A DNA stretch of 10,901 bases, from assembly GCA_026770615.1 (NCBI GenBank), contig MU631318.1:27760-38660 (forward strand), in the 5' to 3' direction. Every line of letters starts with the position of its first letter. Position 1 is the first letter of the stretch. The position numbers and the translations under genes are program-made. The notes beneath the pieces were generated by a model. The model ran no database searches, was not told where the DNA came from, and was given only the letters and a program-made list of their open reading frames with translations. Shown piece by piece: positions 1 through 5,832 of this stretch. This DNA is from Pavlovales sp. CCMP2436. Taxonomy: Eukaryota > Haptophyta > Pavlovophyceae > Pavlovales.

Positions 1-477
1 GGCACACGTAGCACGCGGAGCTCGCCCGTGTACCCGGGTGGCACGCGAGCGCGCAGGGCGGTGCCGGTCGCCATGATTGCCGCGCCGAGGCGTGAGCCGG
101 AGTCGCCGAATTTCCGCCAGCCCTGCGACTCGGGTGCGGCGAAGGAGTCACGCCCGATTCATTCCGCAATCGACGGCCGCTCGAAGACGCCGTGCACCGT
201 CACTGTGCCCGTCGCGTTGTGCTGATCGAGGAAGGAGGTCACTGCGCGTGCCGCCGACGCGATGAAGGCGGCCGAGCGCGTCTCGGAGAGCAAGGGTACG
301 CCGAGGCCGGCCAGGCGCGTCGGTAGGTAGAGGCGCTTGTGCGCCAGCCAGTCGGTGGTCGGGTCGCAGCCAAGCGCCACAGACGCCTGCTTGAGGATGG
401 CGTTGTCCATGCCGAGGCAGAAGTCGATGTTCTCGTCGGGGAAGCAGTGCTGAGCCCAGTACCCTTGTGTGCCGTCG
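1..477 (-). pseudogene. C-terminal (post-RT) part of the retroelement polyprotein, with an in-frame TGA
   Basis: After the second frameshift (between about 461 and 477) the signal continues in a third frame with motifs GYWAQHCFPDENIDF, then a segment ending LPTRLAGLGVPLLSE, then AAFIASAARAV. These match the layout commonly found after RT in this family: a helical domain with an 'LP..LGGLGL....aAfiAS'-like signature. The frame meets TGA at 159-161. Beyond it the same frame stays open to the left edge with protein-like composition, about 53 further codons. The TGA therefore looks like a nonsense mutation inside the coding region and not the natural end, although recoding cannot be excluded from sequence alone. 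The true C-terminus, and any endonuclease domain, would lie outside the window. Confidence 0.7.
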
Positions 478-1475
478 AGTTGACTGTGATCACACACAGC
501 GCCTGTTTGTGCTTCAGACCAAGCAGAGAGTTGAGTTTCTGAGAGGTGCCGGTGATCTGATTGCACTTGGAGGCGAGGGTGAGGGCGACGAACTCTACCA
601 AGCCGAGCGGGATGCCGTATATTTTGATGCCGAGGGCGATGGAGCCGTCGGCAGAGCACGCGCAGCCGAGGGGCACGCCGTACATGACGCGGACGGGATC
701 GAGCTCAGCGGCATGGTCGGGGGAGATGTAGCTGACGGTCTTGATTAGGTTAGCCTCGAGGCCCAGCTTCGCGTGCACCGAGACCAAGAACCTGTCGACG
801 GCCGGGAAGACGATGGCAGGCGTGCCGAGCGCAGTCACGTCGTCTGTACCAGCGCACGCAGCCCCGCCACATCCAGCCTCAAGCTCGGCATCTAGCACCC
901 CAAGGAAGGCGCGGATTGCCATCGCAAATGCGATCATACCCTCGACAGAGCCCTGCTGCACCCCTTCCTCGCTGCAGAACGCAAGAATCTGCTCGAGGAA
1001 CTCGCCGGAGCCGCCGAAGATCAGCGACTTGGGCGGTAGGAGGGAGTGTAGCAGGCGGGCCATCGGTGCTGTCGTGGGGTTGTCGAGCACTTCGGCGAGC
1101 ATGCTGGCGCGGGTTACGGAGTTGAAGGCGTTTTTAAAGTCGATGTTCACCACGCAGAACTCGGGGTGGGCGCCGAGTAGCTCCCGTACCGCAAACACAA
1201 GCTTGGTGCCACCGCTTGGGATGAAGATTGCGAGCTGTGTAGGCGAGAGGTAGTCACGCAGCGTGTCGCGCAGCTCACCCTCGGAGAAGATGGTGCGGGT
1301 GAGAGCCCGGCGGAGCGCGCATGAGATGCTGATCGGGCGGACGTCCGGCGTCTCTCCCGCCAGGGGCATCTGGTCGCTCTTGTGCAGCGGGATGAGTCGG
1401 ACGGCGGCGAGGACGAAGTTGAACCAGGGCGGAAAGTCGCCGTTGGCAAGCCCCGTGGCGAACCAAGGGCGGCAG
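466..1475 (-). pseudogene. Reverse transcriptase core (RVT_1-like), frameshifted on both sides
   Basis: This central segment holds the polymerase palm motifs. In order along the frame counted from 1504, they are: RLIPLHKSD (about 36-44); DVRPISISCALRR (54-66), matching the usual VRPI...LRR; motif A NIDFKNAFNSVTRASML, with the catalytic Asp codon at 1139-1141; motif B EEGVQQGSVEG (about 179-189), the GVQQGD-type motif with Asp replaced by Ser; and motif C AGTDDVTALG, with the Asp pair encoded at 839-844. In active RTs motif C reads [Y/F]xDD, but here the aromatic residue is Gly. A GIKIYGIPLG motif (about 292-301) matches the region after the palm. The three catalytic Asp residues are kept. The lost aromatic, the altered motif B and the flanking frameshifts argue for a decayed copy. 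RNA-directed DNA synthesis is the family function. Confidence 0.85.
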
Positions 1476-3059
1476 CTCAGCCTCGTTGGCCGCTTCGCTT
1501 GCAAACGGGACCGACGGGGCTAGCGCGGTGAGCATCTCGTATCGCCATGCGGATGCACCTTGCGCCTTCTCGCGGGGCAGTGCGCTGTACACGCACCTGA
1601 CCGTCCCAGGAAGAACGTTGAGGCGCTCGCTCGGGTCTGGGATCGGGAGGGAGTCTGGCATACGGTTCTCCGGTTTGCGGATCGGATACTTACGGCGCAT
1701 TTGCTCCAAGATCTCGGGGTTGAAGATGTCTGCGACTCCATGGCTCTCGAGAAGGCGAGCGGCGTCCGAGACGAGGCCGCGCTCGAGCTCGCCGAGTGCC
1801 TTTTTCACCTCGTTGTCGAGCTCGGTCCGCTCGCGCGGCTCACTGCCCCGGCTGAGGGCGATAGCCTTTGCCCACCCGTCATTGAGCGAGACGTGGTCCC
1901 CCGAACGCCAGGCGGCAAAGCGGTTCGCGATGGCTCGCACTGTGCGGTGGCCGCCGCGTGCCGACTTGCGGAAGAAGAGGGAGGGTGCAACGATCATCAG
2001 CTTGTAGCACCGGTCGCGCTCGAGGTCGGTGGTGGCGTGCTGGAGGTGAGTTGGCACCTCGGTGTTGAACTCGGCCCAGTTCTCGCGGTGCTTGGGGGGG
2101 ATCTTGTCCGCGTCAATAGAGAGCATGTTGCCGTTGAATCCGGCCAGATCCATCACATCGAGATGGTCTACTGCCCAGCCCCACTCGTCTTCCGGGCGCG
2201 CACGGTTGGGCGCGCGCGTTGGCATGGCGGGCTCCACTGCATCACCGCGGCGCTGGTGGTTCTGCTTTGGGCCGTCGTCGTCGGCGGGCGGTGGGGGGGC
2301 ATAGGGCGGCGGCGGTGGCGGGTAAGGCGATGGCGGCGGCGGTCCGGTGGGAGGGTGCGTGGACGGCGGTGGCGGCCGGGGCGGCGGCGGTGGCGGCTGG
2401 CCCTGCCGCTGTGCCGGTCGCGCGTAGTGGCCAGGCGGCGCGCGGTAAGGCGGCGATGCGCGCTGCTGCTGCTGACGTGTGTTTGCCGCCGGGCTCACCC
2501 ACTCATCGGGCTCGCGGGCCCGGCGGGTCTGCCTCGGCATTTTCCCCGCCAGATAGTCAAGCTGCGGCTCGCAGGTCGGCGCGGTTGGCGGCGGCGCGCC
2601 TCGGACCAATGCATCTGCGATAGCCGCGGCTGAAGCTGCAGTTTCGGCGTTGTCACGGCCCGCCAGAGCGTTGTGGATCTTGGCGGCGGCCGTGTGAGAG
2701 GCCCTTCGGGCAGTGGTGAGGTAAGGAGATGCGTCCAGAGCGGCGCGCGCAACGGTCATGCGCTCGAGCAAGGACGGCGCTCCGGTCGGCAGGTTGCGCG
2801 CCTCGGGCCAGGCCGGCTGCGCGACCCAGGGCTGGGCGGTGACGTGGAAGTGAAAGTTGTTAGACCAGTCGGTCGAGCGGGGGTTTGGCATGGCGTCCTG
2901 GACGTCGTTAGCGGGCTGTCCCTTGATCGTCGCCTTCGCGGCCGCGCCAAGCTTGTAGAGCATGCCCGCCTTGACCTTGTCGTAGATGGTGATGTTTGGG
3001 ATGCTGTTGAACTTGTCGGGGTGAAGGCCTGTGCGCGCCTTGCGATAGCGGCGGGACAA
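1472..3059 (-). pseudogene. N-terminal part of the RT polyprotein (proline-rich region and pre-RT conserved region)
   Basis: About 528 codons are in frame before the coding signal shifts. Residue numbers count from the TTG codon at 3057-3059, which is unlikely to be the true start. Residues 3-18 contain a YRKARTGLHPDK motif resembling the helix II/HPD part of a J-domain. Residues 60-190 are alanine-rich. Residues about 215-262 are an almost pure proline tract. Residues about 290-520 carry the region that usually precedes RT in this protist/animal RT family: an SARGGHR motif, an SHGVADI motif followed by a Met-Arg-Arg-Lys-Tyr-Pro motif, and LPREKAQGASAWRYEML, matching the common 'fprgsapGpsglRyehL' pattern. 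After about residue 528 this frame reads as shadow sequence, while the neighbouring frame picks up RT motifs. Its molecular role is unknown; a gag-like or nucleic-acid-binding role is a guess. Confidence 0.72.
2285..2400 (+). repeat. GGC/GGT-rich low-complexity tract with G-quadruplex potential
   Basis: The plus strand is a run of short G tracts (GGGCGGCGG, GGTGGGGGGG, GGCGGCGGCGG and similar). It is the complement of the CCN codons that encode the proline tract of the retroelement polyprotein. Many runs of three or more G lie within 120 bp, so the plus strand could form G-quadruplexes. The simplest explanation is codon bias in a proline-rich coding region. Confidence 0.6.
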
Positions 3060-3068
3060 GGCTACTTC

Positions 3069-3228
3069 CGGATCCGTTTTACATACACTTCCGGATCCGT
3101 GTCGCGGAGGGCCCCTTTCGGATCCGTGGGGTGTAGAACCGGATCCATAATGGGCTAGAAGCGGATCCGCGTGCGCATCACAGTGTAAAGCGGATCCGAC
3201 CGGCGCACCAGAGCGTAAAGCGGATCCG
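3069..3228. repeat. Irregular array of seven CGGATCCG-type palindromes
   Basis: Seven GGATCC hexamers start at 3070, 3093, 3120, 3141, 3163, 3192 and 3222, most of them as the full palindrome CGGATCCG. Start-to-start spacings are 23, 27, 21, 22, 29 and 30 bp. The last copies share a longer unit, GTAAAGCGGATCCG, so the array looks like a degenerate minisatellite whose best-kept part is the palindrome. It sits exactly between the start of the retroelement frame and the adjacent minus-strand ORF. The retroelement reading frame is open through the array, where five of the seven GGATCC words read as Ser-Gly. Function is unknown: binding sites for a dimeric DNA-binding protein, or repeat remnants at the element's 5' end, are both possible. 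Confidence 0.75.
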
Positions 3229-3270
3229 TGAGATATAGCGGCTCAGCAGCCCGGCGTCGAGCTCTAATGA

Positions 3271-3579
3271 CTAGGGCGTCCACGGGGACGGAACCGCAGG
3301 TCTACCCCCCGTGTTGAGGATGGGCATCAGCGCGAGCACCTTGCACGTGAGGGTGATGTCGTCTTTAATGGAGTCAGGCCCCGCCTTCTGCACCAGCAGG
3401 AAGACTTTGCCGTAGGACTCGTTGATGGCCTCGAGCAGCGGGGGGCGCAGCTGCGGGGCGGGCAAGATGAAGGAGAGGAGGTTCGGCATGTCGACGTTGC
3501 CCGAGGGCACGCCGCCCATAGCGAACGCGGTGCCTGTGCAGGCGACTACGAAGAGGAGGCGGAGGGGGGCCTACGCCAT
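3271..3579 (-). pseudogene. Small ORF resembling a secreted protein, with a stop at codon 3
   Basis: The open frame ends with TAG at 3271-3273. Read from the ATG at 3577-3579, codon 2 is Ala and codon 3 is TAG (3571-3573). The frame is then open for about 100 codons. The codons just after the stop give APLRLLFVVACTGTAFA, which looks like the hydrophobic core and cleavage region of a signal peptide. A mature-type segment of about 80 residues follows, containing MPNLLSFILPAPQLRPP and DDITLTCKVLALMPILN. I do not recognise the family. Alternatives: the TAG is the end of an intron (acceptor) and the start lies in an unseen upstream exon; translation starts at the internal Met at 3517-3519; or the frame is chance in GC-rich DNA. 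It has the same strand and neighbourhood as the retroelement, but no sequence link to it was seen. Confidence 0.35.
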
Positions 3580-3639
3580 CGTGAAACGCGGAGCATTCAG
3601 AAGTGTACATTTATCTAAGGATCGACGTACTTCGTGCAA

Positions 3640-3683
3640 AATACGTTTATTGCGTTCATTTCTGAGAACGCAATAAACGTATT
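3640..3683. repeat. Perfect 18-bp inverted repeat (hairpin), 8-base loop
   Basis: The arm at 3640-3657 (AATACGTTTATTGCGTTC) is the exact reverse complement of 3666-3683, with an 8-base loop. No T-run follows that would suggest a terminator, and no gene ends here. Similar words (AACGCAATGAACG) continue to the right, so the hairpin is part of a local repeat field. Confidence 0.85.
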
Positions 3684-3719
3684 AAATGCAATGCACGCAC
3701 CATTAAATAGTTTAATGAA

Positions 3720-3975
3720 CGCAATGAACGGATAGTATATTATTTTTAAGAATCCGTTCTCATCCGTTCGCTTGATAATCAGACATCGAAAATACACTCT
3801 GAAATCCGTTGCATTCGTTCCCATCCGTTCTCGTACGTTCTGAACGGAGACAAAGGCTGGTAATAATATACTCGATTCGTATGCTTTCTTCGAATGTATG
3901 AGAACGGAAATGGAGTGGAATTCGCACGGATAAAAACGGATGAGAACGGATACAACAGATACAAAACGGATTTCC
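3720..3975. repeat. Mirrored cluster of AACGGAT / ATCCGTT words
   Basis: ATCCGTT occurs at 3752, 3762, 3804 and 3823. Its complement AACGGAT occurs at 3727, 3935, 3945 and 3965, with a variant near 3926. The outer pair forms a perfect 17-bp inverted repeat, 3752-3768 against 3935-3951, about 165 bp apart. Apart from the copy at 3727, left copies are in one orientation and right copies in the other, as in a decayed foldback element. No coding function is seen. Confidence 0.65.
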
Positions 3976-4080
3976 TAAAGGCTTTTCTCACTTTCCTGAA
4001 GGCTTTTGCGCGATTATCCCGATGTTGTCCTGGAGGTTGAAAAGCACTACAGAGAGAGGAGAATTTTGCAAGGCACACGG

Positions 4081-4150
4081 ATACCGTCTTGTTGGAATCG
4101 GCAATATCGGGCCTTCTTCTCTACCAATCGGATAGAAAAGGACGGTCAGC
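4081..4150 (+). repeat. Solitary arm of the foldback repeat family
   Basis: This arm begins near ATACCGTCTTGTTGGAATCGG and ends at GACGGTCAGC. It matches the left arm of the complete foldback elements to its right with a few substitutions. It lacks its own inverted partner and abuts the next arm directly at 4151, giving two arms in tandem. Confidence 0.75.
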
Positions 4151-4151
4151 G

Positions 4152-4296
4152 TGTTGGGATCGGCAATATTGGGCCTTCTTATCTACCACTCGGATAGAAA
4201 AGGACGGTCAGCGCTGGAAGTTCTTTTGCGGTCAGCGCTGACCGGATAAGGACTATCAGTGGTAGATAAGAAGGCCCGATATTGCCGATCCCAACA
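4152..4296. mobile_element. Foldback (MITE-like) element, copy with altered centre
   Basis: The left arm starts TGTTGGGATCGGCAATATTG at 4152. The right arm (about 4258-4296) is its near-perfect reverse complement, ending CCGATCCCAACA. The centre (about 4206-4240) carries the word GGTCAGCGCTG twice instead of one palindrome, so the middle has been rearranged. No ORF or transposase is present. No convincing target duplication was found. Class unknown; the long inverted repeats suggest a non-autonomous DNA element. Confidence 0.75.
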
Positions 4297-4682
4297 TATG
4301 GGTATGGTAAGAATCGTGGTGGGAGATTTCTTTTGCGCTTATACGGGGCATCGAGAAGGTTCCACACGTCGGCATTCGGCACGGAGCGCGCACCCGCAGG
4401 AGCCCCTGCAAGATCAAAGGCAGCCGCCACCTGGGTCAGGTGGCTGCACGAGACGACGTCTCGAGATGCAGAGCCACTGCGAGAAGGCATGAAGCTGAAG
4501 GAACAACAGCTAAAACAAACCAGGCTGAAGGAACAACAGCTAGAACAAACCAGGCTGAAGGAACCACAGCTAGAACAAACCAGGCTGAAGGAACAACAGC
4601 TAGAACAAACCGGGTCGAACTCACTCCATCGGAGATACCCTTATGTTGGGATCGGCAATATCGGGCCTTCTTATCTATCACT
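4258..4682. repeat. Inverted-repeat-bounded segment (about 47-bp terminal repeats, 330-bp core)
   Basis: The segment 4258-4305 is the reverse complement of 4635-4682 with about two mismatches. The match runs past the foldback arm end into ATATGGGTAT / ATACCCTTAT. The inner 330 bp therefore has its own long inverted termini. The longest plus-strand frame across it (from 4282 to the stop near 4689) encodes a basic N-terminal stretch, the 10-residue repeats described below, and then repeat arm. I do not regard this frame as a demonstrated gene. It could be the cargo of a composite foldback element. Confidence 0.6.
4492..4611 (+). repeat. Four tandem copies of a 30-bp repeat
   Basis: Four units at 4492-4521, 4522-4551, 4552-4581 and 4582-4611 differ at only a few bases. 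Because 30 is a multiple of three, the plus-strand frame encodes a 10-residue unit rich in Lys, Glu, Gln, Leu and Arg (pattern LKEQQLEQTR), which could form a charged helix. The open frame persists through all four copies. No homologous protein is recognised. Confidence 0.9.
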
Positions 4683-4766
4683 CGGATAGAAAAGGACGGT
4701 CAGCGCTGACCGTCCTTATCTATCCGAGTGGTAGATAAGAAGGCCCGATATTGCCTATCCCACAAC
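4644..4766. mobile_element. Near-complete palindromic foldback element (about 123 bp)
   Basis: The centre, GGACGGTCAGC joined to its complement (4694-4715), is a perfect 22-bp palindrome. Pairing continues outward almost without a mismatch to TGTTGGGATCGG at 4644 on the left and CCTATCCCACAACA on the right. Arms are about 59-61 bp. This is the best copy of the family also seen at 4081-4150 and 4152-4296. With arms this long, a transcript would form a hairpin resembling a small-RNA precursor. No TSD is certain. Confidence 0.85.
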
Positions 4767-5074
4767 ACGTCTCCACCGCTGAGGCTGATCAGGCAAACGA
4801 CAATCGACGACTCTCGTTTGGAGAAGTAGATTCCGCTTCTTCTTTTTTTGGAAAATTTTTCCGACATATAGGGCTGGCGGGCTGATTGTGAGCCGCTGGT
4901 ATTGAATTCAGAACGCAACCTAGCTTGCGTTGTGTGGCCTTAAAGTGTATAGCCTTGGAGCGCTTCAACACAAGAGCTTTCCTCAAGGATTTGGTCTAAC
5001 CAGGTTTACTCTAGCTCTGGGCGCACTTCAGCTTCTCGATCGGCTCGGCGGTCGTGCCGGTTGTTGGTCATTGG

Positions 5075-5229
5075 CCGGCTCTTAGAAAAGGCGTAACGTA
5101 CGGGGATTATCCGCGGTATCCGTGGGGCCCCGTGGGCCCCCGGGCTATGTGACAAGTTAGTTATATGTTAGTCACATAGGCGCCTCCGGCGGGGCCCCCG
5201 GGGGCCCTGCGGGGCTTTCTAAGAGCCGG
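5075..5229. mobile_element. hAT-like MITE, 155 bp, with 14-bp terminal inverted repeats and 8-bp TSD
   Basis: The left end CCGGCTCTTAGAAA (5075-5088) is the exact reverse complement of 5216-5229. The element is flanked by identical 8-bp direct repeats GTCATTGG (5067-5074 and 5230-5237), the duplication length typical of hAT-superfamily transposons. The interior has no ORF. It is very GC-rich on both sides of a second inverted pair, CTATGTGAC (5145-5153) and GTCACATAG (5171-5179), so the element can fold into a long stem. It would be a non-autonomous element mobilised by a transposase encoded elsewhere. The superfamily call is an inference from TSD length only. Confidence 0.75.
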
Positions 5230-5230
5230 G

Positions 5231-5261
5231 TCATTGGTCGACCGGCTCAGTCGACCAATGA
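5231..5261. repeat. Perfect 12-bp inverted repeat beside the MITE
   Basis: TCATTGGTCGAC (5231-5242) pairs exactly with GTCGACCAATGA (5250-5261) across the 7-base loop CGGCTCA. The left arm overlaps the right target duplication of the MITE. The hairpin therefore probably pre-dated the insertion or helped define the target. Confidence 0.75.
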
Positions 5262-5274
5262 TACAGGTGATCGC

Positions 5275-5819
5275 GGGCAATAAGAAACCGTCGTGTTAAG
5301 AAACTGAGCCTCGTTTTTTGAGCCCTAAGCGAGTAATTTTAACCAAATATTAACCATTGTTTGTATGTTATTTGCTAAGAAACTCAGCCTCAGCCCCAAA
5401 ACCCGCCGTTTTTATTGCCCGCTATTCCCTGTATCGGGGTCCGAATAGATTGGAGCCCAATTTAAAATGTCAACTAGTTCAACAGCTAATTGTCGCCGTT
5501 GGTTCAACTGCCAATTTTAATTGTCGCCGATCCACCTTTGTCGATCGGGCAACAAGAAACCGTCGTGTTAAGAAACTGAGCCTCGTTTTTTTAGCCCTAC
5601 GCGAGTAATTTTAACCAAAATTTAACCACATTACGTATGTAATTTGCTAAGAAACTCAGCCTCAGCCTCAAAACTCGCCGTTCTTATTGCCCGCGATCCC
5701 CTGTATCGGGGTACGAAGAGATTGGAGCCCAATTTTAAATGTCAACCGGTTCAACTGCGAATTGTCGCCGTTGGTTCAACTGCCAATTTTAATTGTCGCC
5801 GACCCACCTATTGTCGATC
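5275..5819. repeat. Two tandem copies of a 272/273-bp repeat
   Basis: Copy 1 (5275-5546) and copy 2 (5547-5819) are highly similar throughout. For example, AAGAAACCGTCGTGTTAAGA occurs in both at a 272-bp offset. The first bases of a third unit follow at 5820. Inside each unit, AAGAAACTSAGCCTC occurs twice, and a roughly 30-bp sub-repeat containing AATTGTCGCC occurs twice. The block ends about 14 bp before the ATG of the membrane-protein gene, so its 5' untranslated or promoter region is built from this repeat. Frames open across the repeat are unlikely to be coding. Possible roles are satellite DNA or an upstream regulatory duplication. Confidence 0.85.
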
Positions 5820-5832
5820 GGGTGTCGCGCAA

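Larger units (their letters stand above)
1..3242 (-). mobile_element. Degraded LINE-like (non-LTR type) reverse-transcriptase retroelement, truncated at the window edge
   Basis: This covers the whole minus-strand retroelement remnant. It reads from an open frame beginning near 3242 through an N-terminal proline-rich region, an RT core and a C-terminal domain that runs off position 1. Three frames must be combined: the coding signal changes frame near 1472 and again near 465, and a TGA interrupts the last segment at 159-161. No integrase, protease, RNase H, long terminal repeat or endonuclease motif was seen. A 3' endonuclease could lie beyond the left edge. No ATG opens the frame between the TGA at 3243-3245 and codon 33 counted from 3059. 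This fits a 5'-truncated copy, as is usual for non-LTR elements. The assignment to a LINE-like class is inferred from RT motif style; the exact clade was not determined. Confidence 0.82.

Noticed and set aside
741..1253. Plus-strand open frame of 170 codons
   Set aside because: It is the antisense shadow of the RT core; the minus strand carries the recognisable polymerase motifs.
1560..2633. Plus-strand open frame of 357 codons
   Set aside because: It is antisense to the N-terminal retroelement frame; its Arg/Gly/Trp-rich stretch is the complement of the proline tract.
3640..3683. Rho-independent terminator
   Set aside because: No T-run after the stem, no upstream gene end, and a eukaryotic context.
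5357..5608. Small plus-strand frames in the tandem 272/273-bp repeat
   Set aside because: Related frames arise in both copies because the repeat itself is duplicated; there is no independent coding evidence.
5275..5819. CRISPR-like reading of the direct repeats
   Set aside because: Only two long, adjacent copies without spacers; the context is eukaryotic.
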